The notes beneath the pieces are model-generated. The model was not told the DNA's origin. It saw only the letters and a list, made by a program, of their open reading frames with translations, and did not search any database. 43,998 nucleotides of DNA, from contig JAJDOG010000009.1 of assembly GCA_022340285.1 (NCBI GenBank), positions 1 through 43,998 of the forward strand, written 5' to 3'. Of the stretch, positions 8,129-16,728 are shown piece by piece (position 1 is the first letter of the stretch; each line of letters opens with the position of its first letter). This DNA comes from Betaproteobacteria bacterium. Lineage in GTDB: Bacteria > Pseudomonadota > Gammaproteobacteria > Burkholderiales > SG8-39. Position numbers and translations under genes: made by a program.

Positions 8129-10375
8129 ATGACGCCCGACGGGCCATCCACGCCGCACCGCAACGGAAGCCCACCGCGTGCACTGCTCGCCGCGTGTCGC
8201 GATCACGCTCTCGAGCGACTTCAGGAAACGCTGGCCGAAGCGCTGAAGGGTGCCGCCGACGATCTCCTCGACATCGCGACGCGCACGACGGATCCCGAAA
8301 TACGCAAGCAATATCTGCATGCCGTCGACCAGGCGCGCACGCAAGGCGAGGGATTCCGCAGCGCGGTCGCCGAGGCCTACAGGAAAAGGGTCGCCTTTCT
8401 GTCGGGCGATACCGCCAGCCTGGCGGCCGCGGCCGCTTCCTACGACTCGGGTTCGCTCACGCTCGTTCAGACCGGCGTGCTCGAGCACGAGATCGCCGTC
8501 GGGAACCTCACGACGCGCCTGAAGGACAAGGGTGGCGACGAACTCTCGCAGTTCACACGGCGGGTCAGCACGATCGTCGGCGACCCCGAGCTGCTCGATA
8601 CCGATAATCCGGTCGGGCCTTCGCCGCTGGCGTGCGGGGTCTACGGCGGATTGACGGCGCTCGGTCTGCACGAGCAGGCGGTGAAGCCGCTCGGCAATCT
8701 CGTCGCCGACCGGCTCGCGCACGAGATCGGATCGCTGTATCACGATCTCAACGAGCTCCTCGCCGGGCGAGGCGTTGCCGGCGCAGGCAGGGCCCGCATC
8801 GTCAAGAGCAAGGACACCGGCGTAGCGTCGAGGCGCGATGCAGGGAAACCTGCGCCGCCGCTCCCGACCGGCGACGTGTTCGGCCAGCTGCAGATGCTCC
8901 TCGCGCAACAGCGGGGAATGCACGCGGGGCCGGGCGTAGCAGACGCGTCCGGAATGATTCCCGCGGCGACGGGCCAGACCGCTGCAGCCGGCGGTGCGCC
9001 GATGGCGACTGCTGCAACCGTCGACTGGCTTACCCAGGTGCAGCGCGGCGCCGAGGAGGCCGCCGGCGTCGCGGTTCCTGCCAGCGCCGAATCCCTGAAC
9101 GTCCTGCACTCGCTCCGTCAATCCGAAATCGGGCAGCGCTTCGACGCGGCCGATGCGACGACGTTGCAGCTGGTCGCGATGATGTTCGACCACGTCTTCA
9201 GCGATCCGCGCATTCCGCAGCCGCTCAAGCCGGTCATCGCCGAGCTGCAGGTGCCGACCCTGAAGGCGGCGATGCTCGATCGCAACTTCTTCTCCAACGA
9301 GGAACATCCCGCGCGGCGAATGCTCGATCGCATCGGGTCCGCCGCGGTCGGCTGGCAGGGCAATGCGGACGCCTCGGATCCGCTCTACGGCGCGGTCGAG
9401 CGCGTCGTGAAGAGCGCGGTCGAAGGCTTTGGCAGCGACCTGAGCGAGCTCGAGGCTATCTCCGCCGAGGCGGACGAGATCGCGAGCTTCGAGGCGGCGC
9501 GCGCGGATGCGGTCGCGCAACGCTCGATCGACGTGGTGATGCGACGCGAGCGCATCGAGGAAGCGCAGGAGACGGCGCGCGAAACCGTGCAGCAACGATT
9601 GCGCGAGGTGGTCGTGCCCAAGCCGGTGCGCGATCTCACGGAGCGGATCTACCGGGCGGTACTGACCTCGGCCCACGAGAACGGCGGTGCGGAAAGCGCA
9701 AACTGGACTGCCGCCCTCGAGACGCTGGACAACCTGCTGTGGAGCGTGAAGCCGAAGAGCGGCGCGGAAGAGCGCGCGCGCCTCGTGAAAACGCTGCCCG
9801 GCCTGATCAAGGCGCTCGACGAGGGCATGCAGATCGCGGGATTCGACGAGGACGAGCGCAAGGAAGCGCTCAACACGCTCGCGCCGTTGCACGCCGAAGC
9901 GGTTCGCGGCAGCGCGGCGCACGCAGCGCCCACCACCGCCGAGTCCCCAGCGCCAGGCGAGCCGGAACCCTCCGAGGAAGCGGGAAACCCGGTGCCCGAG
10001 GGACCCCCGGAACTCATTTCGGAAACGCTGACCGGCGAGGACGTCGTCGTCGATACGATGGCATTCGCTCCGCGGCCGGGCGCCAAGGCGCACCGGCCCG
10101 GCGCGGCGCTTGCGCGGCTCGAGAAGGGCACCTGGGTGGCGTTCAAGCAACCCGACGGGAGCACCCTGCGTGCACGGCTCTCATGGGTGAGCCCGCTCAA
10201 GGGCATGCACGTCTTCGTCAACCCCGACAGCTCTCGCTCGCTCGCGCTCGACCCCGACGCACTCGACGAGACGATCGGACGCGGCGACGCGGAGGTCTTG
10301 TCGGCCGCGCCAGTGGTGGCCGAGGCGATGAGCTACGTCATGGCAGATCTGCAAGAAGCCGGCGCGACGCACTAG
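8129..10375 (+). CDS. DUF1631 family protein
   Basis: A 748-residue cytoplasmic protein matching DUF1631, a family typical of beta- and gammaproteobacteria. The N-terminal part is mostly helical (LLDIATRTTDPEIRKQYLHA). The middle includes the conserved block LQLVAMMFDHVFSDPRIPQP (about residues 348-367) followed by HPARRMLDRI. The C-terminal domain contains GTWVAFKQPDGSTLRARLSW and MHVFVNPDSSRSLALD, resembling a PilZ-like beta-barrel, so c-di-GMP binding is a possibility but not shown here. An Ala/Pro/Glu-rich linker around residues 592-640 separates the two. Function is unknown. It converges with the DUF3179 gene. Confidence 0.88.
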   Translation: MTPDGPSTPHRNGSPPRALLAACRDHALERLQETLAEALKGAADDLLDIATRTTDPEIRKQYLHAVDQARTQGEGFRSAVAEAYRKRVAFLSGDTASLAAAAASYDSGSLTLVQTGVLEHEIAVGNLTTRLKDKGGDELSQFTRRVSTIVGDPELLDTDNPVGPSPLACGVYGGLTALGLHEQAVKPLGNLVADRLAHEIGSLYHDLNELLAGRGVAGAGRARIVKSKDTGVASRRDAGKPAPPLPTGDVFGQLQMLLAQQRGMHAGPGVADASGMIPAATGQTAAAGGAPMATAATVDWLTQVQRGAEEAAGVAVPASAESLNVLHSLRQSEIGQRFDAADATTLQLVAMMFDHVFSDPRIPQPLKPVIAELQVPTLKAAMLDRNFFSNEEHPARRMLDRIGSAAVGWQGNADASDPLYGAVERVVKSAVEGFGSDLSELEAISAEADEIASFEAARADAVAQRSIDVVMRRERIEEAQETARETVQQRLREVVVPKPVRDLTERIYRAVLTSAHENGGAESANWTAALETLDNLLWSVKPKSGAEERARLVKTLPGLIKALDEGMQIAGFDEDERKEALNTLAPLHAEAVRGSAAHAAPTTAESPAPGEPEPSEEAGNPVPEGPPELISETLTGEDVVVDTMAFAPRPGAKAHRPGAALARLEKGTWVAFKQPDGSTLRARLSWVSPLKGMHVFVNPDSSRSLALDPDALDETIGRGDAEVLSAAPVVAEAMSYVMADLQEAGATH

Positions 10376-10440
10376 GTCCTGGCTCATCGAACCGCGCCTT
10401 GCCACGTTACAGACGCTCAGTACCGCGGGAAGGAGGGTAA

Positions 10441-10468
10441 CGGGAGGGCACCAGCCGGTTCCCTCCTG
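10441..10468. terminator. Possible bidirectional hairpin between convergent genes
   Basis: An 8-base stem (CGGGAGGG with CCCTCCTG, one G-T pair) and 12-base loop lie between the ends of the DUF1631 and DUF3179 genes, which converge. There is no strong T tract, so any termination role is tentative. The surrounding gap (10376-10541) holds no other recognisable feature. Confidence 0.25.
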
Positions 10469-10541
10469 TTCGTAGCGTTCCGCTTTCTCCCTTACGAGAA
10501 CCCGCTGCCCCTCCCTGTTTGTGACCTATGAACCCTGCTCC

Positions 10542-11477
10542 TTACTTCGCGTAAAACACCTCACCCTGAGGGTAGAACGCGTACCAGGCGAACCAGTACG
10601 TGATGAGGCTCGGCAGCGCCTTGCCGGTCGCGTCGAGCACCTGCGCCGTACGATGCTTCGCGTCGTAGGTAACCCGGATCTCGCGGTCCCCGACCGTGTC
10701 GACGACCAAGCCCTCGGTCTTTGCAAGCTCGGTGAACGGATACGCCTTGTACTTCCCGTCGACTTCCAGCCCGAGCACGACATCCTTGTTATCGAACCGG
10801 CTGCTCGAATTCGCCACCGGGAAGAGGATGACCGGGTTCGCGTCGTAGCCCGCGTACGGGTCACGCGAGTAATCCCGCGCATGGCCGGTGTCCTCCGAAA
10901 GGACGAGCGTGTCGGGATGGCGCGCGATCCAATCCTCCCAGCTGGTGTGCGAGGTCGGAACGACCTCGAGCTTCGCGCCCTTTGACGGACCGGTGACCGC
11001 CTTGCCCAGGATCTGCGACCACAGCGAGTTCGACTCGCGGTCGTAGAGCAGCACGTCGCTGTTGTAGAGCAGTCCGGAGACGCCGAACGAGCGCTGCTTG
11101 TTCTTCACGATTCTCGAGAACGTCACGCCGGAACCGCACAGCGGGCAGTAAGTCACCGCGACCGGCATGCCGCCGACCGAGTCGTTGACGACCTCGTGCC
11201 AGTTCAGGATCCGCACGGGATAGGCCTTCGCCTCGCCATTGAGCGCGACGCCGAGTATCCGCTCACCCCACTTCATTCTCGCCTCGCCAGGCGCGATGAA
11301 TTTTGGTCGGTCTATCGCGGGAATGCCGTCCTTGGGCGGGCCGCCGCGCTGAATCTCGGCAGGGTCGATCAGCGCGCCGCGCAGATCGAAACCATTCAGG
11401 GTCTGCGCGGCCGACGCCGCTGCGAAGACAAGCGCCGCCACCGCGAGCGCAGCGGGCGCAACGAGACGGATCACCAT
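10542..11477 (-). CDS. DUF3179 domain exported protein
   Basis: A 311-residue protein with a signal peptide (MVIRLVAPAALAVAALVFAA, cleavage near ASAAQ). The body has the DUF3179 hallmarks: GEAKAYPVRILNWHEVVND, then AVTYCPLCGSG with a CxxC at Cys111 and Cys114, followed by FGVSGLLYNSDVLLYDRESN and SLWSQILGKAVTGPSKG. The family is common in environmental bacteria and archaea but has no established activity; the CPLC motif could bind metal or be redox active. The ATG at 11477 has AGGAGA 8 bases upstream. It is divergent from the GNAT-aminotransferase gene, with 240 bases between. Confidence 0.92.
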   Translation of the reverse strand: MVIRLVAPAALAVAALVFAAASAAQTLNGFDLRGALIDPAEIQRGGPPKDGIPAIDRPKFIAPGEARMKWGERILGVALNGEAKAYPVRILNWHEVVNDSVGGMPVAVTYCPLCGSGVTFSRIVKNKQRSFGVSGLLYNSDVLLYDRESNSLWSQILGKAVTGPSKGAKLEVVPTSHTSWEDWIARHPDTLVLSEDTGHARDYSRDPYAGYDANPVILFPVANSSSRFDNKDVVLGLEVDGKYKAYPFTELAKTEGLVVDTVGDREIRVTYDAKHRTAQVLDATGKALPSLITYWFAWYAFYPQGEVFYAK

Positions 11478-11717
11478 GTTCGCTCTCCTGTTCGCCAATC
11501 GCCCTATTACGGGCGGACATGACGTGCGGATGAGTCGATCCTTGCGAACCAACCTGGCGTCGCGCTTCGGAAATTATCTGTTCTCGGAATGCCGGGTGTC
11601 CATGGAGGCCCTGCTAACCACTCGCTCCTTCCTCTGCCGGCAAAGACCCGATTGCCGAAAGGGGCTATTGTTCTCCTCATCCGCGCCAGAGGAACGTTCA
11701 TCGTGTGCGAAGGTGCC

Positions 11718-13415
11718 ATGTATCGCAGCCCCATGATCGACTTCAGAATCGCCGAATCGCCCGACGATTTCGAACAGATTCACCGCCTCAACTATCGCAC
11801 GTTCGTCGAGGAGATCCCGCAGCATGCTGCGAATCTGGCTGGTGTGCTGGTCGACAAGTTCCACGCCGAAAATACCTACTTTATCGGCGTCGCAGGCACC
11901 GAGCTCGTCGGGATGCTCGCAGTCCGCGCCAACCGCCCGTTCTCGCTCGACGCGAAGCTCGCCGACCTCGACCGCTTTCTCCCCCCGCACCAGCGCGTTT
12001 GCGAGATACGCCTCCTTGCGGTCGACCCGCGTTACCGCCATCGCAACCTGTTCGTGGGACTTCTGCGATTTTCGGCGCCAGCACTCATCGCGCTCGGGTT
12101 CGACCTCGCGGTGATCTCAGGGACACTGCGACAATCGCGACTCTACAGGCATCTCGGGTTTGTACCATTCGGGCCCGTAGTGGGGACGCAGGAGGCGCCG
12201 TATCAGCCAATGTTTCTAGCCCCCGATCGGTTCGTCGCACGCAACGGTCGCCACCTCCATCGGCGAGAGCACGACCCGATCGCCCTCCTCCCCGGCCCAG
12301 TCATTGTCGACGCCGCGGTGGCGCGCGCACTCCAGCAACGTCCCGTTTCGCACCGCGACCCCGCTGTCATGGCCCTGGTCGCTCGCATCCAGCAACGCCT
12401 TAAGCTGCTCACGATGGCGAGTTACGTCGAGATTCTGGTCGGTACGGGAACGCTCGCGAACGATGTCGTCGCCCAGCAGCTCCGCCGTTTAAACGGTCAC
12501 GGGCTTGTAGTGGCCACCGGCGAGTTCGGAGACCGGCTCGTCGATCACGCGCGACGAGCGGGACTAACGTTCGACACGCTCCGCGTCGAATGGGGCTGCG
12601 GACCAGACCGGGACTCGTTCCAGCGCGCCCTCGAGCGACGTCCCGTCTGGGTCTGGTGCGTCCATTGTGAAACCTCCACCGGCGTACTGCACGACCTGCG
12701 TTCGCTTGGCTCGCAGTGTGTGGACGCGGACGCGCGGCTCGTGGTCGATTGCGTCAGCTCTCTCGGCGTGGTTCCGGTCGACCTCGAAAAGGTTTGGCTC
12801 GCCAGTGGGTCGAGCGGGAAAGGTCTGGGCGCGGCGCCGGGACTCGCCCTGGTCTTTCACGCGGCTCCCATCGCGCCGGATTCCTCGATCCCGCGCTATC
12901 TCGACGCGGGCCTCTACGCGCAAGCGGGGAGCATTCCGTTCACCCATTCGTCCAATCTCTTGGCGGCACTCGACGCGGCGCTCGAAACGACCGATTTCAG
13001 CTCGCGGGTCGCGCTTATGGCCCGCCGCGGACCCAGGCTTCGCGCGCTACTCCAAGAGGCCGGATTCACCGTATTGGGCGATCCGGCGAGCGCTTCGCCG
13101 GCCGTCGCCAGCGTCGCGCTCGACCCGGAGTTGCCGAGCATTTGGTTCGGGGAGCTGCTCGGGGAGCTCGGAGTACTGGTCGCCTATCGCAGTCGCTACC
13201 TGTTGGAACGCAACTGGATCCAGCTCGCACTGATGAGCCGCGTGGACGACGCCATGCTCGAGCGCGCCGTCGCGGCAATGCGCGACGTTCGCGCGCTCGC
13301 ACGGCTCGCGCAGCCGTGCGAGCCGCTCTTTGCAGGCGGATCCCTCGGAGCCGCTCCGGCGCAGACTCAGCCGCGCATTACCGCGACGCCTGGGTCAAGC
13401 CGAAAATCGGCGTGA
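11718..13415 (+). CDS. GNAT acyltransferase - class V (PLP) aminotransferase fusion
   Basis: A 565-residue two-domain protein. Residues 1-185 resemble GNAT/FeeM-type N-acyltransferases (FRIAESPDDFEQIHRLNYRT, then EIRLLAVDPRYRHRNLFVGL and YRHLGFVPFG). The glycine-rich acyl-CoA loop is atypical (RYRHRNLF). Residues 190-550 are a class V aminotransferase of the AGAT/2-aminoethylphosphonate transaminase type: LLPGPVIVDAA, GTGTLANDVV, HCETSTGVLHDL, PLP-pyridine Asp344 in VVDCVSSLG, and predicted Schiff-base Lys368 in GSSGKGLGAAPG. Both active sites look intact on the aminotransferase side. An alternative start is the ATG at 11733. The next gene encodes a fatty-acid-hydroxylase family enzyme, so I infer aminolipid or N-acyl-amino-acid synthesis; substrates are unknown. 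Confidence 0.85.
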   Translation: MYRSPMIDFRIAESPDDFEQIHRLNYRTFVEEIPQHAANLAGVLVDKFHAENTYFIGVAGTELVGMLAVRANRPFSLDAKLADLDRFLPPHQRVCEIRLLAVDPRYRHRNLFVGLLRFSAPALIALGFDLAVISGTLRQSRLYRHLGFVPFGPVVGTQEAPYQPMFLAPDRFVARNGRHLHRREHDPIALLPGPVIVDAAVARALQQRPVSHRDPAVMALVARIQQRLKLLTMASYVEILVGTGTLANDVVAQQLRRLNGHGLVVATGEFGDRLVDHARRAGLTFDTLRVEWGCGPDRDSFQRALERRPVWVWCVHCETSTGVLHDLRSLGSQCVDADARLVVDCVSSLGVVPVDLEKVWLASGSSGKGLGAAPGLALVFHAAPIAPDSSIPRYLDAGLYAQAGSIPFTHSSNLLAALDAALETTDFSSRVALMARRGPRLRALLQEAGFTVLGDPASASPAVASVALDPELPSIWFGELLGELGVLVAYRSRYLLERNWIQLALMSRVDDAMLERAVAAMRDVRALARLAQPCEPLFAGGSLGAAPAQTQPRITATPGSSRKSA

Positions 13416-13455
13416 GTGGACCAAGAGAAACGGCAACAGTGAAACCATAAGACAG

Positions 13456-14238
13456 ATGATTCCGATGATCCAACAATCGGTGCAGATCGCGGCCGATGCG
13501 CTGACCCAATACCGGTCACTTTGGCTGATTGTGATGGCAGCGGGGTTTCTCGTGCTCGAGCAGATTCTCCCGCACCACCCGGTGAACCGCCGGCGCCACC
13601 TTCACCTGGACTTCCTCGGAGTTGTGGCAGGTCTCGCGTTCGTCGCGATCTCTTATGGTTCCCTTCGCTGGCTCGGCGCTCTGATGGACGGTCTCGTGTG
13701 GGAAGACGCGCTACCCACACTGCGCGACCTCCCCTCTCCGATCAAAGTTCTCCTCGTCATCATCGCCGTGGACTTCGTGATCTATTGGCTGCACGCATTC
13801 ATGCACCAGTGGCACTTTTCCTGGCGCATGCATCGCTGGCACCACTCAATCGAGGAAATGTATTGGTTTTCCGGCCTGCGGGCGAGCTTCCCGCACGTGT
13901 TCCTCTATGCCATCCCACAGGTGGTGCTGCCGGTTTTCATCTTCGACTTGAGTGCGGCAGAAATGTTGGTCGCCACCGGCGTCGGCAACTTTGTGCAACT
14001 GTGGACCCATACCAACCTGAAGATCCACATCGGTCCGCTGGGCTGGCTGGTCGTGACGCCCAACTATCACCGCGTGCATCACCGTACCGACCAAGCGCGC
14101 CCGACGAACTTGGGCAATCTCCTGACGGTCTGGGACCGCCTGTTTGGGACGTACGAGGCACCGGTCCAAACATCCACGACCCGCCTCGGCTTGGCCGAGC
14201 GCGCACCGCACCCGCTGCGCATGCTGATGGGAATCTGA
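13456..14238 (+). CDS. Sterol desaturase / fatty acid hydroxylase family protein
   Basis: A 260-residue inner-membrane di-iron oxygenase of the fatty acid hydroxylase superfamily. Three histidine clusters are present: HAFMH (His113-117), HRWHH (126-130) and HRVHH (205-209), with WTHTNLKIH between them. NLGNLLTVWDRLFGTYEAP is the typical C-terminal signature. Hydrophobic helices span about residues 21-38, 50-75, 95-116 and 148-178. Members hydroxylate or desaturate lipid chains (sterols, sphingoid bases, alkylglycerols, ornithine lipids). The gene begins 40 bases after the GNAT-aminotransferase fusion on the same strand, suggesting that it hydroxylates that enzyme's product or substrate. An ATG three codons later is an alternative start. 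Confidence 0.93.
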   Translation: MIPMIQQSVQIAADALTQYRSLWLIVMAAGFLVLEQILPHHPVNRRRHLHLDFLGVVAGLAFVAISYGSLRWLGALMDGLVWEDALPTLRDLPSPIKVLLVIIAVDFVIYWLHAFMHQWHFSWRMHRWHHSIEEMYWFSGLRASFPHVFLYAIPQVVLPVFIFDLSAAEMLVATGVGNFVQLWTHTNLKIHIGPLGWLVVTPNYHRVHHRTDQARPTNLGNLLTVWDRLFGTYEAPVQTSTTRLGLAERAPHPLRMLMGI

Positions 14239-14273
14239 CGGGGGCCCGTTCAGCGAGCTACGCAATCGCTGCC

Positions 14274-14957
14274 TTAACAGTATCCGTCGCGGACGCAGCG
14301 CACGATCTTCTGCGCGGCGAGTTGGGCCTTCTCGCTGAACCAGCGAGTTGCCTCGTTCTGGAAGGCGGTGCGCGGCTCAGGCTGGCGAAGCACGCTCTCA
14401 ATGTTCGCCTTGACGCGCTGCATGCTGCGCTCGCGCTCGGCATTGCGGGCAGTCGCACCCGCCGGATCGATCTCATCGGCCTGCGTGCAGAGTTCGAGAT
14501 AGCGGTCGAGCGTGGTGAAGAACGTCTCGTTCGCGGCGGCCGGGCCGACGAGCAAGGCTTGCGTCTCGAGCCGCTCCATGGCTGCATTGCGCTTTGCCAG
14601 CACGTCGGGAAGCTCCGGCTGCTTCTCTGCATCACCGGGCGGCGTTTCTCCAGGCTTCGGCGGCGGCGGCTCGAGAATCTTTCCGCCCGGGCCGATGCGC
14701 TCCGGCGGCACCACCTTGCCGTCCTTGAAGACGTTGACGCGCGGACCCCGACTCGCCGTGTCCGGATTGCGCAGCCAGGGCGGCGGAACCGAAGCGATCT
14801 TGAGCTGCCCGGTACCTGGTTCCCGCCAGCTATACATTACATCCGCCGTCTCCGCGGTCGTCGCGAAGACGGCAACCCCCAGCGCGAACGCCCAGGCCAG
14901 GACGCGTGGCCTCAAGGTCCGGAGCACGATTTCCGATTGTCTCTCGCGGTGACGCAT
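14274..14957 (-). CDS. Exported DUF4124-like protein
   Basis: A 227-residue protein with an N-terminal export signal (about residues 11-37, VLRTLRPRVLAWAFALGVAV) followed by ADVMYSWREPGTGQLKIAS. This resembles the DUF4124 beta motif (VYKW-D-G-V-YSD) of periplasmic betaproteobacterial proteins. A Pro-rich stretch (about 90-115) and a helical C-terminal half with two late cysteines (VRCVRDGYC) follow. The role is unknown. The ATG overlaps the stop of the upstream SDR gene by one base (TGATG), which suggests translational coupling. A GTG at about 14927 is an alternative start that still keeps the signal peptide. Confidence 0.78.
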   Translation of the reverse strand: MRHRERQSEIVLRTLRPRVLAWAFALGVAVFATTAETADVMYSWREPGTGQLKIASVPPPWLRNPDTASRGPRVNVFKDGKVVPPERIGPGGKILEPPPPKPGETPPGDAEKQPELPDVLAKRNAAMERLETQALLVGPAAANETFFTTLDRYLELCTQADEIDPAGATARNAERERSMQRVKANIESVLRQPEPRTAFQNEATRWFSEKAQLAAQKIVRCVRDGYC

Positions 14958-15787
14958 CAATCGACGAACAGGTCCGGCAGGAACTTGTTGTTGCCCTTCA
15001 GCACCGCATACTTTCCAAGGTCGGTCACGCCCTCCGCGGCGAGCACTTCCTCGTCGATGTACAAGCGGCCCGTGTGCTTGCGCGCGTCCCGATTCAGGAC
15101 GATATAGGCGGTGTCCGCCAGAATCTCGGGCGAACGGCACATTCTGGGATCGACGCCGGGGATCATCGCGATCGCGGCGGTGTTGATCACGGTGCGTGGC
15201 CAGAGCGCATTGACCGCGATGCCGTCGGCCCGGAACTCCTCGGCCATTCCGAGCACGCACATGCTCATGCCGTATTTCGCCATCGTGTAGGCGACATGAT
15301 TCTTGAACCACTTCGGGTTCAGGTTGAGCGGCGGCGAAAGATTGAGGACGTGCGGGTTCCTGCCCGCCTGCGCCGCAGCCTTGAGGTACGGCAGGCAGGC
15401 TTGCGAGCACACGTAAGTGCCCCGCACGTTGACGCCGAACATCAGGTCGAAGCGCTTCATGGGCGTTTCCGCCGTGCCGGTGAGCGAGATCGCGCTCGCG
15501 TTGTTGACCAGGATGTCGATCCCGCCGAAGTGCTCGGCGACCCGCTTTGCCGCTTCGGCGACTTTTGCGTCGTCACGAATGTCGACCGGAACGGGGAGCG
15601 CCTGTCCGCCGGCTTGGGCGATCTCCTCCGCGGCCGTGTAGATCGTACCCGGCAGCTTGGGATGCGGCTGCTCCGTCTTGGCAATGATCGCCACGTTGGC
15701 GCCGTCGCGCGCGGCGCGTTTGGCAATGGCCAGCCCGATCCCGCGCGAGGCTCCCGTGATGAAGAGCGTCTTGCCTTTGAGGCTCAT
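14957..15787 (-). CDS. SDR family oxidoreductase, HSDL2-like
   Basis: A 276-residue short-chain dehydrogenase/reductase. It carries the NAD(P) motif TGASRGIG (residues 11-18), NNAS (95-98) and the catalytic Ser151, Tyr167 and Lys171 (HVAYTMAKYG). The segment LSPPLNLNPKWFKNHVAYTM and the IYTAAEEIAQAGG insertion are characteristic of the hydroxysteroid-dehydrogenase-like 2 subgroup, often linked to fatty-acid or CoA metabolism. The substrate is not known. It is upstream of the DUF4124-like gene and downstream of phzF-like and enoyl-CoA hydratase genes on the same strand, so all four may form one transcript. Confidence 0.93.
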   Translation of the reverse strand: MSLKGKTLFITGASRGIGLAIAKRAARDGANVAIIAKTEQPHPKLPGTIYTAAEEIAQAGGQALPVPVDIRDDAKVAEAAKRVAEHFGGIDILVNNASAISLTGTAETPMKRFDLMFGVNVRGTYVCSQACLPYLKAAAQAGRNPHVLNLSPPLNLNPKWFKNHVAYTMAKYGMSMCVLGMAEEFRADGIAVNALWPRTVINTAAIAMIPGVDPRMCRSPEILADTAYIVLNRDARKHTGRLYIDEEVLAAEGVTDLGKYAVLKGNNKFLPDLFVD

Positions 15788-15832
15788 GTGAGTTTCCGTT
15801 CTCGCCCGACTCCGTGAAACGACGCGCGACGC

Positions 15833-16705
15833 TCAGCAGTCGAGCGTCCCGTCGATGCAGGTGACTGCCGCGCCACCCAGCTCGATCGCGCCGGTCTTGA
15901 CATCGACGCGGAGATGCACCTTTCCGTCGCGTCCCACTTCGCGTCCCTGGCTGACGCTGTAGAAATTGCCCACGCTCGAGAGAAGCCCGGACTCGCGCAG
16001 AAACGCCGCAATGCAAACATTGCCGCTGCCGCACACCGGGTCCTCGGGCACGCCCTCAGCCGGCGCGAATGCACGCACCCGCAATGCCACATCCGATCCC
16101 CGCTCGCGGCCGAACACCGCGACGCCCGTGACGTTCATCGCCCGCGAGATGTTCGTAATCGCGCTCATCTTGGGCTGCAGCATGGAGACCGTATCGGCCT
16201 CGCCGAGATCCAGCACCGCCCAGGTCGGGCCGACGCTCACGACCTGCGGCCGCACGGTCGGCCCGGCGTCGGTGTCCAGCGCGGCGTTGAGCTCGTCCAG
16301 CTCGTTGTCCTCGATCGGCCGGAGCGTGGCCGACGGCGCCTCCACGAACAGATGGCGCTCCGGGCCCGACTGCTCGGCGCGCACGCGCAACAACCCCGCG
16401 CCACATTCCTGCACGTAGTCGCTCTTGTTGGACGGTAGCACGCCCGCCTCGAGCGCGGCGTGCACCGTACCGATCGCGGGATGGCCCGCGAAGGGGAGCT
16501 CGCTCACGGGAGTGAAGATCCGGATCCGGTAATCGCCGCCCTGCTCCGGAGGCAGCACGAACGTCGTCTCGGAAAGGTTCGCCCAGCGCGCAATCGTCTG
16601 CATGTCCTGCGCCGTCAGGCTCGCGCAATCGAGCACGACGCCGACCGGGTTCCCCATGAAGGGCTTCGCGCTGAACACGTCGACTTGCTTGAAACGCCGC
16701 TTCAC
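15833..16705 (-). CDS. PhzF family isomerase/epimerase-like protein
   Basis: A 290-residue protein of the PhzF/diaminopimelate-epimerase-like fold. Conserved elements are QVDVFSAKPFMGNPVGVVLD at the start, the catalytic Glu46 in WANLSETTFV, FTPVSELPFAGHPAIGT (about 64-80), and the second-half motif EDPVCGSGNVCIAAFL. Despite the family name, no phenazine genes are nearby, and most PhzF homologues are isomerases of unknown substrate. It starts 23 bases after the enoyl-CoA hydratase gene on the same strand. The sequence appears complete, with no missing key residues. Confidence 0.93.
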   Translation of the reverse strand: MKRRFKQVDVFSAKPFMGNPVGVVLDCASLTAQDMQTIARWANLSETTFVLPPEQGGDYRIRIFTPVSELPFAGHPAIGTVHAALEAGVLPSNKSDYVQECGAGLLRVRAEQSGPERHLFVEAPSATLRPIEDNELDELNAALDTDAGPTVRPQVVSVGPTWAVLDLGEADTVSMLQPKMSAITNISRAMNVTGVAVFGRERGSDVALRVRAFAPAEGVPEDPVCGSGNVCIAAFLRESGLLSSVGNFYSVSQGREVGRDGKVHLRVDVKTGAIELGGAAVTCIDGTLDC

Positions 16706-16728
16706 TTATCCTCCTTGCTCGCGCGTTC

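Noticed and set aside
8036-10150. A minus-strand open frame of about 700 codons opposite the DUF1631 gene
   Set aside because: No recognisable domain. The plus-strand product matches DUF1631 throughout.
11478-11717. Promoter search between the DUF3179 and GNAT-aminotransferase genes
   Set aside because: Several TTGC-like hexamers occur, but none has a convincing -10 box at 16-18 bases, so I do not call a promoter.
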